From an uncultured bacterium (GTDB lineage: Bacteria > Bacillota > Clostridia > Oscillospirales > Acutalibacteraceae): DNA of 9,815 bases. The notes beneath the pieces are model-generated. The model did no database searches. It was given only the letters and a program-made list of their open reading frames with translations, and was not told the origin of the DNA. A program made the position numbers and the translations under genes. Shown piece by piece: positions 1-6,543 of the stretch. Location: positions 1 through 9,815 of the forward strand of contig CAMFFI010000029.1 in assembly GCA_945949625.1 (NCBI GenBank). Direction: 5' to 3'. The first letter of the stretch is position 1. Each line of letters begins with the position of its first letter.

Positions 1-128
1 TGATAAATAAATATTACGCAAAAAAGCACCATAAACGCTACACTCAGACTTACAAGAAGAGTAGGCCAGTTGTCCTTGGATATAGCAATTCGCGCTTGCT
101 TTTTAATGATTTTCTCTTTTTTCATCAT
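1..128 (-). CDS. N-terminal part of a membrane-anchored protein (partial, unknown function)
   Basis: Only the first 42 codons are in the window; the gene runs off the left edge. It starts with two consecutive ATGs (128 and 125), reading MMKKEKIIKKQARIAISKDN, a strongly basic cytoplasmic segment. A hydrophobic stretch from about residue 24 (LLVSLSVAFMVLFCVIFIY) looks like a first membrane helix, so the N-terminus should be cytoplasmic by the positive-inside rule. The start lies 18 bases after the stop of the M20 dipeptidase on the same strand, with a modest AAGTGAT ribosome site, which suggests it is the third gene of the YfhO-dipeptidase operon. I cannot assign a family from this much sequence. 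Confidence 0.6.
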   Translation of the reverse strand, partial: MMKKEKIIKKQARIAISKDNWPTLLVSLSVAFMVLFCVIFIY

Positions 129-146
129 ATACTAAATCATCACTTT

Positions 147-1511
147 TTAAAGTTCTTCTGTGAACATTTTATACATAGTTTCAAGGCAGATTTCAGCGTG
201 TTTGAAATAATTTTCTTCATTTATGCTTTCGTCTGCATTGTGCATATTTATTTCATCGCCCGGAAAAACAGGACCGAAGGCTACTCCATTACCGCCTAAT
301 TTTCTTGCATAGGTTCCGCCGCCTGTTGTGTAAAGCGGTGCGTCGGTTCCCATAACATTTTTGTATGCGTCGGATAAAAGACTGATAATTCTGCTGTCCT
401 TTTCCATATACAAAGGTCTTAAGTGGCTGAGTACCTTTACATCTAAATTCTCAAGCTCGGCGGATTTAGTTACTCTGTAAAGTATTCCATCACCGTTTAC
501 TGTAACCGGATATCTGATGTCAAGAGTAAGCTCGGATTTGTCGTCAATAATTTTAACTGTTCCCACATTAACGGTTAATGCACCCGAAACGGAATCACAC
601 ATTTTAATACCCAGTGAACGTCCGTTGGTTTCGTTATTAATAGCATAATCAATAAATGTGCAGATACTTCCCAAATCGCTGTGGCTGAAATGATTTGAAA
701 GCAGATCAACAAGCGCGGTTGCCGCATTAACGCCTTTTTCAGGCTCACAGGCATGGGCGGCTTTTCCTCTTGATAAGATCATCAGTCCGTCTATTGTATA
801 TATAAATTCAAAATTTCCGCTGCTTGCGTCGGACAGACGCATAAGCTGCTGGTCGTCATATTCGTTACACTCAAGCAGAGCGTATGCAGTATCGGGAACA
901 GCATTAACAGCTTTTCCCGAGTGAAATTCGGTAAGCGCAGTTCCGTTGTGCAAAGGTGAGGTAAGCTTTAGCTGAAGAATACCTTTTTCTCCGTAGCATA
1001 TACCGTATTCGCTGTCGGGTGTAAAGGAATAGTCAGGGACAGGCTCTTTATCAAAATAAAGCTCCATATCCTTCATACCCTTTTCTTCATCTGTACCGTA
1101 TATTGCACGCAAGGTATTTACACCCTGAACACCGCTTTCTTTTAATGCTCTTAAGCAGTACAGGTTAATAAGCGCTGCGCCCTTATCGTCGGCAACGCCT
1201 CTTCCGTATAGTCTGCCGTCTTTTCTTGTAAGCTCATAGGGTACAACGCTCCAGTTGTTTCCCGCCGGAACAACGTCAAGATGCGTTAAAGCTCCGCAAA
1301 GCTTGCCGCCGCTGCCAAGCTGTACGTGTCCGGCTTTGTCCTCAATATTTTTTGTTAATAAACCAAACTCCTCTGCTCTTTTCAAAATAAACTGCAAAGC
1401 CGCCTTACATTCATCGTCTTTTTCTTCTGCTATTGATTCAATTTTTAAAAGTTTATCTAAATCCTTAAGAATTTCATCTTTATATTCAAGTATTTTATGC
1501 CCGAAATACAT
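147..1511 (-). CDS. M20-family metallodipeptidase (Sapep/PepV type)
   Basis: This is a 454-residue cytoplasmic dinuclear-metal dipeptidase that should cleave dipeptides from peptide uptake or protein turnover. The M20 metal and catalytic residues appear in order. THLDVVPAG contains His77 and Asp79, and GRGVADDKG contains the bridging Asp108/109. GTDEEKG contains the catalytic Glu142 and metal ligand Glu143, TPD supplies Asp166, and NMHNADE near the C-terminus supplies His424. GKAAHACEPEKGVNA (about 249-263) is the lid-domain motif typical of PepV, with His253 the likely substrate-binding histidine. Length and spacing match Lactobacillus PepV and staphylococcal Sapep, both Mn- or Zn-dependent. 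There is no signal peptide. The ATG follows a GGGGG ribosome site by about seven bases. The gene begins 29 bases after the YfhO stop, so the two are probably cotranscribed. The exact dipeptide preference cannot be read from sequence. Confidence 0.93.
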   Translation of the reverse strand: MYFGHKILEYKDEILKDLDKLLKIESIAEEKDDECKAALQFILKRAEEFGLLTKNIEDKAGHVQLGSGGKLCGALTHLDVVPAGNNWSVVPYELTRKDGRLYGRGVADDKGAALINLYCLRALKESGVQGVNTLRAIYGTDEEKGMKDMELYFDKEPVPDYSFTPDSEYGICYGEKGILQLKLTSPLHNGTALTEFHSGKAVNAVPDTAYALLECNEYDDQQLMRLSDASSGNFEFIYTIDGLMILSRGKAAHACEPEKGVNAATALVDLLSNHFSHSDLGSICTFIDYAINNETNGRSLGIKMCDSVSGALTVNVGTVKIIDDKSELTLDIRYPVTVNGDGILYRVTKSAELENLDVKVLSHLRPLYMEKDSRIISLLSDAYKNVMGTDAPLYTTGGGTYARKLGGNGVAFGPVFPGDEINMHNADESINEENYFKHAEICLETMYKMFTEEL

Positions 1512-1540
1512 TTAGCAACCCCCAAAACTAAAAAATATGC

Positions 1541-4015
1541 TTAATCCTCTTCAAATTTATGGTTATTTGTACTTGATTTATTTTCATCATCTGACAAAAT
1601 AAGCTGTTTGGACTTATTTTTCTTTTTAATTCGCTTAAATATGACAATTGTTACTAAATAAATAAAATAAATTATACCACATATTACTGTAATTATAATT
1701 CCAATAGTGAAACCGGGCTGATTATATACAAATTTTATGGAGCTTTTTGTATTACCGGGAACTCTGACAGCCATAAAGCCCTTGTCAACCTTTTCAATTT
1801 CAGCCTGCTCACCGTTTACATATGCAGTCCAGCCTTTGTCATAGGGTATGCTGAAGAAAAGAAGATTATCATCGCCTGTGTTTTCTATTTCAGCAGTAAA
1901 ACCGTCGTTATCATATGCAAACTGAGAACAGCACTTTCCTTGGAGCTTTTTGCAGTCATTGTAGTAATCCTCGTATGAATATCTGAAGCCTTCAATGACT
2001 TTATCACCGTTGTATTCATCATAGTTTGTAATATCGGAATACTTTTTCATTTGTTCATCGCTTAAAACCAAGGCTTTTAAAAGAGCAAGGTGCCTGTCAT
2101 ATTCATAAAGAGTTTCCCAGTCTTTTTCCGTAAGGTAAGTGTCGAACATAAAGCCCATTGGAATGTAATATGAATTTTCATAAACATAGCAGCCGTTTTC
2201 TTCTCCGTAGTATTCCCAACCGGGCATTTCGTTACCGGCTTCCTCAGTTTTGAAATTGTGACGTTCATCCTTTTCATCAAAAAGATATTTGCAGCTGAAA
2301 AGTCCTCTTAATGCGTAATAATCACAGTTTGGTCTTGACGCTACATCACGCGTGATTCCGATTGAATCATAAAATTCCATAATTGATGTAGAAACTACGC
2401 TGTGAAATGCGTTCATTGACGGGATTTGCCAGTACATACCCAGATTGTCCAGAGATTCATAAAAATCACTCCTTACAACGTCTAAATCCGTCATTGTAAG
2501 GTCCTCTCCGTTATTCAAGGCATAGGGAATAATGAAGGTTTTGTCATTACCGCCGTAGGTTTTACCTGTGCATACTATAAAGGAAGAGGTAACGGTGGAA
2601 ATTACGCTGATTCCTATGAAAATATATACGGTAAGCTTTTTTGTCTGATTTTTAAATTTTTTCATTATCAAAACACAAAGAAGAATTCCTACAAGTGCAG
2701 CGGCAACATAAATCCAGTATCTGTCTATATATGCCTCTACGCCTAAGGAGAATTTTTCTATTGCAGAAGGGTCATCTTCCTTATAGGTATAGTTAGGAAT
2801 TAAACCGATTAAAACAGCAATTCCCACAGTAATGCCGGCAGTCCAGCCAAAGGCTCTTTCCCAGTTTGTTTCAGAGTTTTCTATTGCTTTTATTGTTGCC
2901 AGAGCCATCATAAGCTCAAGCATATAAAACCATCTTGCATAGTATATGCTGCTGTTGAAAAGCTGAAAGGCACTGTTGAAAAGGGGAACAAGCGCCATTA
3001 AAAACAGAATAGGCAGAATTTTCTTGAGCCAGCTTTTTGATTTTGTTTGCAAAAATGCAATAACTCCCGCCATACTGAATAAAGGCAGCCAACCGCTGAC
3101 AGAAGCCCAGTTGCAGTCCACGTTCTTTGTGAAATTAGGAAACGCAGGCAGCTCCGGAGGAAAGAAAAAGCTTAAAATAATATACCAATATCTTTGCGGA
3201 ATTGAATATGCAAGGGCGTCCCAGCCGTTTGGATATTTTTCAAGCCTCGGATTGCCCATAACACTCAGTACGGAGGGTAAAAGTAAAATTGCAGTTGCAA
3301 TAAAGCCCAGCAGTACCTCAAAGGCAAGCAAAAGAATTTGTGTGAATTTAACCTTGTAATTCTTTGTGCATACCATTACTATCCAGTATATTATTACAAA
3401 TATTACCTGACCGGCGAAAAAGTAGTAGTTTACAATGCAGGAGGCAAATACAGTAAGCGCAAGCACACCGCGTCTGTTATCTTTCATAAAAGCGTCCAGT
3501 GCCGCTAACAGAAGGGGAAAGGCTATAATAGCCTCGTGAAAATGGAAAAAGAAAATATTATATATTGAAAAACCTGAAAAAGCATACAGCAAGCCGCCTG
3601 CAACAGCAAAATCCTTGTTTTTAACATATCTTTTCAGATATACATATCCTGCCAATGCCGCACAAACAAACTTAAGCATAAAAAGCGGCCCCATAAGATA
3701 TGGAACGGCTTTGCTTGGGAAAAGCATTGTAATCCAGAAAAAAGGACTGCCTAAAAGATAAAAGCTGTAGCTTCCGATTAAGCCAGAGCCTAAGTCCGTG
3801 GTACTGCTCCATTTATAGTTTCCGCTTTGAACAGCGTCGTGAACCATTTGATAAAAAGGCACTTCCTGAACATTGAAATCACCGTAATAAAGGAAATATC
3901 CGTTGTCATATATCATATACGGAATAAAAATCAATGCAGAAAACAAAAGTGAAAGAAATATTGTTTTTAAAATAAAATGACCGTTTTTGTTTAAGTTATG
4001 TGTGGTTAGTCGCAC
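1541..4015 (-). CDS. yfhO: YfhO-family polytopic membrane protein (putative GT-C glycosyltransferase)
   Basis: With the GTG start at 4015 the protein has 824 residues. A first helix lies at about 15-36, followed by an extracytoplasmic loop with GDFNVQ (45-50), whose Asp46 is where GT-C enzymes carry a catalytic acidic residue. The loop continues with the YfhO-like WSSTTDLGSGL...LGSPF pattern (69-92). About a dozen helices follow up to about residue 480. A large extracytoplasmic domain (about 482-769) ends in the family-typical YDKGWTAYVNGEQ (726-738). A last helix (770-793) and a basic cytoplasmic tail close the protein. YfhO proteins in Bacillus and Listeria are linked to lipoteichoic acid glycosylation; applying that here is inference, since clostridial paralogues may modify other envelope polymers. 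It is probably the first gene of the operon with the dipeptidase. The yfhO symbol is at family level only. Confidence 0.88.
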   Translation of the reverse strand: MRLTTHNLNKNGHFILKTIFLSLLFSALIFIPYMIYDNGYFLYYGDFNVQEVPFYQMVHDAVQSGNYKWSSTTDLGSGLIGSYSFYLLGSPFFWITMLFPSKAVPYLMGPLFMLKFVCAALAGYVYLKRYVKNKDFAVAGGLLYAFSGFSIYNIFFFHFHEAIIAFPLLLAALDAFMKDNRRGVLALTVFASCIVNYYFFAGQVIFVIIYWIVMVCTKNYKVKFTQILLLAFEVLLGFIATAILLLPSVLSVMGNPRLEKYPNGWDALAYSIPQRYWYIILSFFFPPELPAFPNFTKNVDCNWASVSGWLPLFSMAGVIAFLQTKSKSWLKKILPILFLMALVPLFNSAFQLFNSSIYYARWFYMLELMMALATIKAIENSETNWERAFGWTAGITVGIAVLIGLIPNYTYKEDDPSAIEKFSLGVEAYIDRYWIYVAAALVGILLCVLIMKKFKNQTKKLTVYIFIGISVISTVTSSFIVCTGKTYGGNDKTFIIPYALNNGEDLTMTDLDVVRSDFYESLDNLGMYWQIPSMNAFHSVVSTSIMEFYDSIGITRDVASRPNCDYYALRGLFSCKYLFDEKDERHNFKTEEAGNEMPGWEYYGEENGCYVYENSYYIPMGFMFDTYLTEKDWETLYEYDRHLALLKALVLSDEQMKKYSDITNYDEYNGDKVIEGFRYSYEDYYNDCKKLQGKCCSQFAYDNDGFTAEIENTGDDNLLFFSIPYDKGWTAYVNGEQAEIEKVDKGFMAVRVPGNTKSSIKFVYNQPGFTIGIIITVICGIIYFIYLVTIVIFKRIKKKNKSKQLILSDDENKSSTNNHKFEED

Positions 4016-4021
4016 GTTTTT

Positions 4022-4026
4022 CCTCC
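4022..4026 (-). promoter_or_regulatory. Ribosome binding site fixing the YfhO start
   Basis: GGAGG on the minus strand lies six bases before GTG 4015. The longer reading from TTG 4045 has no ribosome site of this quality and would place GGAGG inside the coding sequence as Trp-Arg codons, so GTG 4015 is preferred. Confidence 0.85.
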
Positions 4027-4068
4027 AAAAATCATTTAAGTACAAATAAAAGCATTTTTATATTTATC

Positions 4069-4096
4069 TTTACTTTCTGAAATAAAAAAGTATAAT
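4069..4096 (+). promoter_or_regulatory. Candidate promoter of the yfbR-like gene
   Basis: TTTACT (4069-4074) and a perfect TATAAT (4091-4096) are separated by 16 bases, giving a leader of about 80 bases before ATG 4185. It lies in the same divergent intergenic region as the YfhO promoter, and the predicted transcripts would overlap at their 5' ends. The prediction is from consensus only. Confidence 0.45.
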
Positions 4097-4110
4097 ATTT
4101 AGTATAGTAT

Positions 4111-4140
4111 ATCATAATTATACATTTATTTCACTATCAA
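4111..4140 (-). promoter_or_regulatory. Candidate promoter of the YfhO operon
   Basis: On the minus strand TTGATA (4140-4135) and TATGAT (4116-4111) are separated by 18 bases. This fits a housekeeping sigma-A promoter and gives a leader of roughly 90 bases before GTG 4015. A perfect TATAAT (4122-4117) is also present, but its distance to TTGATA is too short. The intergenic region is very A+T rich, so chance matches are likely. Confidence 0.4.
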
Positions 4141-4184
4141 AATACAACAAATTTTAAGGAGTTTTTTATATAGGGAGAGATAAT

Positions 4185-4781
4185 ATGAAAAATAAGGGAC
4201 AGTATCATTTTTGTGCAATGCTTTCACGTATGAAATATATTACAAGGTGGGGACTGATGAATAATACAAAAAGTGAAAATATCAGCGAACACAGCCTTCA
4301 GACAGCGTTTTTTGCACATATTCTTGCGGTGATTGAAAATAAGAGGTTTGGCAAAAGTCTGAATCCGGAGCGCTGTGCATTGCTTGCTATGTATCACGAC
4401 TGCTCGGAAATTTTCACCGGCGATTTGCCTACGCCCGTAAAATACTTTGACCCCCAGATAATAAGCGCATATAAAAATGTAGAGAGAATATCGGAGGAAA
4501 AGCTTGTTTCAATGCTTCCCGAAGATTTAAGGGAGGAGTATTCATCTGTTTTATTTTTTGAACAGGACGGCGATGAGGAACTTAAAAAATACGTTAAAGC
4601 CGCAGACAAGCTGTCGGCGCTTGTAAAATGTATTGAAGAGCTCAGAATGGGGAATGATGAGTTTAAAAAAGCCAAGGAAAGCACCGAAAATGCTCTTACT
4701 GAAATGGATATGCCCTGTGTAGAAGTTTTTATGGAGGAGCTTTTGCCGTCTTTTTATTTATCGTTAGATGAACAGGAATAA
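4185..4781 (+). CDS. yfbR: YfbR-type HD-domain 5'-deoxynucleotidase
   Basis: This 198-residue cytoplasmic HD-domain phosphohydrolase should remove the 5'-phosphate from deoxynucleoside monophosphates, as E. coli YfbR does. The key residues of E. coli YfbR are all present with an almost constant offset of three. They are Arg21-Trp22 (substrate discrimination), His36 in SEHSLQTA, His71-Asp72 of the HD pair in YHDCSEIFTGDLPTP, Glu75, Asp80, and Asp141 in KAADKLSAL. The length is that of YfbR, without fused domains. ATG 4185 is preceded by AGGGAG about seven bases upstream. It is followed by a separate promoter for the LCP gene and no obvious terminator, so some readthrough is possible. Substrate range in this organism is inferred from the family. 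Confidence 0.88.
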   Translation: MKNKGQYHFCAMLSRMKYITRWGLMNNTKSENISEHSLQTAFFAHILAVIENKRFGKSLNPERCALLAMYHDCSEIFTGDLPTPVKYFDPQIISAYKNVERISEEKLVSMLPEDLREEYSSVLFFEQDGDEELKKYVKAADKLSALVKCIEELRMGNDEFKKAKESTENALTEMDMPCVEVFMEELLPSFYLSLDEQE

Positions 4782-4849
4782 ATTAACCGTTTTTTATAAA
4801 AATTTCACCAAAACAACATAATATTCGACTTTTTAATTATATAAAAGAA

Positions 4850-4878
4850 TTATATTAACTTATGAATTGTGGTATAAT
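4850..4878 (+). promoter_or_regulatory. Candidate extended -10 promoter of the LCP gene
   Basis: TGGTATAAT (4870-4878) is an extended -10 element with a perfect TATAAT hexamer. At 17-base spacing the -35 position holds only TTATAT (4850-4855), a weak match, as is common when the TG extension is present. The predicted leader is about 57 bases. Confidence 0.5.
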
Positions 4879-4927
4879 AACTTCTATTGATATTGTAAAA
4901 TATTTGTGTTTGTGTAACAAATCTTTT

Positions 4928-4936
4928 AAGGGGTGA
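4928..4936 (+). promoter_or_regulatory. Ribosome binding site fixing the LCP start
   Basis: AAGGGGTGA closely matches the complement of the 16S rRNA tail and ends five bases before ATG 4942. The upstream in-frame GTG at 4933 lies inside this site, so ATG 4942 is the likelier start. Confidence 0.85.
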
Positions 4937-4941
4937 CACCT

Positions 4942-6108
4942 ATGGCAGTTTCCGATAAACATAGCCGCGGCGGCTATGTGGACATAAGTTCTAACTCCCA
5001 AGTCAAGAAAGTATATAAAAGAAAAGGCAGGGTGAAAAGGGTACTTATTGTTATCTTTTCAGTTTTATTTTTGGTAAGCGGTTCAGGACTTTTGTATTAT
5101 TATTCCGTACTTTCTTCGTTAAATTATAATTTTACAGGAAATACTGTTACAAATACAAAGGAAACAACAGACCCGAGCTTAGGCTCTGAAAATTCAAACC
5201 TTACTTATGACGGAAAAACCTTGTTAAGCGATTCAAAAATCCTTAATGTAATGCTTTTCGGTCAGGATTATTCCGACGGTGACGCAAACGGCAGAAGCGA
5301 CTCAATGATAATGTGCTCTATTGATAACAGACACAAAAAAATCAAGCTTACTACCTTTATGAGAGATACAAAGGTATATGTTCCGGGATATGATTACTGC
5401 AAGTTAAATGCTGCCTATGCTTACGGCGGACCTGCACTTGCCATTGAAACTATTGAGTCTAACTTCGGAATAAAAATTGACAGATATGCAGTTGTTGATT
5501 ATGACAGCTTTAAAAGCATAGTTGATATTATGGGCGGAGTTGATATTGAGCTTACTGAGGATGAAATAGGATATATTAACTTTCAGATGTATATTAATGA
5601 CCAGGCAAATGACAGAAACACAATTACTTCTCCTGCCGGTAAGGTTCATTTAAACGGACAGGAAGCACTTTGGTATGCGCGCGACAGAGGCTTTTATGAG
5701 CCTGAAGAATACCCCGGAGTTGTTTTTGAAGGCGATGACTGGGACAGAACAAGACGTCAGAGGAATTTCCTCTCAACAGTTTTCGGAAGCTTAAAGTCTG
5801 CGTCTCTCCCTCAGATTATTTCAATTGTGGGTGAGGTCGGTCCTCTGATTACAACTAATTTCAAAAAAGATGAAATCACAACGCTTGTTGCAAATGCCTT
5901 GACTTATTTAAAATATGATGTGGAACAGTACTGCATACCTCAAGGTGAATTGGGCGGTTTGTGGCAGTATAACAGAACCGGTGAGCTTGGCGAGTTTATT
6001 GAGATTATAGATATGGACAGGTCGAGAAATGATTTTGCAAAATTTGTTTTTGAGGATTTAATCGGTACAACCTCATCAACCGAGGCAACAAAATCAACAG
6101 CAGAATAA
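4942..6108 (+). CDS. LCP (LytR-CpsA-Psr) family cell-wall polymer ligase
   Basis: This 388-residue type II membrane protein has a basic cytoplasmic N-terminus (1-32), a single membrane helix (about 33-53), a Ser/Thr/Asn-rich linker and an extracytoplasmic LCP domain (about 98-280). LCP enzymes transfer undecaprenyl-pyrophosphate-linked glycopolymers such as teichoic acids or capsule onto peptidoglycan. Conserved residues are Arg118 and Asp120 in GRSDSMIM, Arg141-Asp142 in TFMRDTKV, Lys154 in KLNAAYAYGG, the DRYAVVDYDSF segment (180-190), Arg247/Arg249 in YARDRG, and Asp268-Arg269 with Arg271-Arg272-Gln273 in DWDRTRRQRNF. The C-terminus ends in a short Thr/Ser/Glu-rich tail. It appears monocistronic, with its own promoter and a strong terminator. 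The attached polymer cannot be told from sequence; YfhO 1 kb away hints at a glycosylated envelope polymer. Confidence 0.93.
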   Translation: MAVSDKHSRGGYVDISSNSQVKKVYKRKGRVKRVLIVIFSVLFLVSGSGLLYYYSVLSSLNYNFTGNTVTNTKETTDPSLGSENSNLTYDGKTLLSDSKILNVMLFGQDYSDGDANGRSDSMIMCSIDNRHKKIKLTTFMRDTKVYVPGYDYCKLNAAYAYGGPALAIETIESNFGIKIDRYAVVDYDSFKSIVDIMGGVDIELTEDEIGYINFQMYINDQANDRNTITSPAGKVHLNGQEALWYARDRGFYEPEEYPGVVFEGDDWDRTRRQRNFLSTVFGSLKSASLPQIISIVGEVGPLITTNFKKDEITTLVANALTYLKYDVEQYCIPQGELGGLWQYNRTGELGEFIEIIDMDRSRNDFAKFVFEDLIGTTSSTEATKSTAE

Positions 6109-6127
6109 AAATTCAATTAAAAATCAA

Positions 6128-6172
6128 AGGTCGGTTAAAACGGTGCTGAACCGTTTAACCGACCTGTTTTTT
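6128..6172 (+). terminator. Rho-independent terminator of the LCP gene
   Basis: A 15-pair stem, with left arm 6128-6143 carrying one bulged A and right arm 6151-6165, closes a seven-base loop (TGCTGAA) and is followed by GTTTTTTAT. It lies 20 bases after the LCP stop. On the minus strand the hairpin is followed by T-rich sequence, so it may also stop transcripts of the convergent GH13 gene. Confidence 0.9.
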
Positions 6173-6226
6173 ATGTTTATTGTTTGAAATTGTAGTTTGT
6201 CCGAGTGCCATTGTATAAATATATGT

Positions 6227-6251
6227 GTAGGGACAACCCTTGCGGTTGTCC
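6227..6251 (+). repeat. GTAGGG palindromic repeat, copy 1
   Basis: GTAG leads into a perfect eight-pair hairpin GGACAACC (6231-6238) / GGTTGTCC (6244-6251) with loop CTTGC. The 19-base core ACAACCCTTGCGGTTGTCC recurs exactly at 6519-6537. There is no T-tract, so it is not a typical terminator. Confidence 0.75.
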
Positions 6252-6281
6252 TAAAAATTTATATAACATTTCTGTAACATC

Positions 6282-6309
6282 GTAGGGCGGCTTGCCTACA
6301 AGCCGCCGG
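6282..6309 (+). repeat. GTAGGG palindromic repeat, copy 2
   Basis: GTAGGG overlaps a nine-pair hairpin GGCGGCTTG (6286-6294) / CAAGCCGCC (6299-6307) with a four-base loop CCTA. The G+C content is far above the surroundings. A diverged copy of the same unit is found on the minus strand at 6433-6406, with roughly 22 of 28 positions alike. Confidence 0.75.
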
Positions 6310-6363
6310 ACAAAATTAAAATAATAATTTGTGTTTTATGTTTGGTTTTTTCGTCAGGTTATG

Positions 6364-6433
6364 TGCGACTGCCGTACCCACATCCCGCCGTTTGCAATTG
6401 ATTCTGCGACGGCTTGTGGGCAAGTTACCCTAC
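6364..6433 (-). repeat. GTAGGG palindromic repeat, longer copy in opposite orientation
   Basis: Read on the minus strand it begins GTAGGG (6433-6428) and continues with a diverged form of copy 2. It contains a long imperfect hairpin: CCCACA (6377-6382) pairs with TGTGGG (6415-6420), and GCCGT (6387-6391) pairs with ACGGC (6409-6413), with a GCA/TGC pair further in. Its outer end (6366-6389) shares GACTGCCG and CATCCCGCC with the next copy at 6465-6481. Confidence 0.65.
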
Positions 6434-6496
6434 CAATCATTATGAAACAATCCTCGTATAATTGGACTGCCGCATCCCGCCCTACCAATCATTATG
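6428..6496. repeat. 17-base direct repeat CCCTACCAATCATTATG, two copies 52 bases apart
   Basis: CCCTACCAATCATTATG occurs exactly at 6428-6444 and 6480-6496. On the minus strand each copy leads straight into a GTAGGG module, the second being 6485-6464, so the tandem arrangement looks like duplication or neighbouring insertion of one element carrying a fixed flank. Confidence 0.7.
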
Positions 6497-6515
6497 TAAC
6501 GTTTTCCTGCATTAA

Positions 6516-6538
6516 GGAACAACCCTTGCGGTTGTCCC
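6516..6538. repeat. Palindromic repeat sharing its core with copy 1
   Basis: ACAACCCTTGCGGTTGTCC (6519-6537) is identical to 6233-6251, and one extra A interrupts the outer left arm. On the minus strand it is preceded by GCAGGG, a one-base variant of GTAGGG. It ends just six bases before the stop codon of the GH13 gene. Confidence 0.7.
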
Positions 6539-6543
6539 TGCAG

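Larger units (their letters stand above)
6173..6543. other. Gene-free convergent intergenic region filled with palindromic repeats
   Basis: These 370 bases lie between the ends of the LCP gene and the GH13 gene. No open frame with a ribosome site or recognisable protein was found on either strand. Several short palindromic modules, mostly beginning with GTAGGG, account for much of the stretch and are listed separately. The remainder is A+T-rich filler. Confidence 0.75.

Noticed and set aside
1255..1515. Plus-strand open frame of 86 codons
   Set aside because: It lies fully opposite the M20 dipeptidase gene, has no recognisable product, and is explained as a shadow of that gene.
2976..3359. 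Plus-strand open frame of 127 codons
   Set aside because: It lies antisense inside the YfhO gene with no ribosome site or family match.
4016..4045. Ten-residue N-terminal extension of YfhO from TTG 4045
   Set aside because: It lacks a good ribosome site and would translate through the GGAGG that is well spaced for GTG 4015.
6227..6251. GGACAACC/GGTTGTCC hairpins considered as terminators
   Set aside because: Neither copy is followed by a T-tract on either strand, and the LCP gene already has a strong terminator upstream.
6227..6538. Repeat cluster considered as a CRISPR array
   Set aside because: The modules differ in length, spacing and orientation, there are no uniform spacers, and no cas genes are present.
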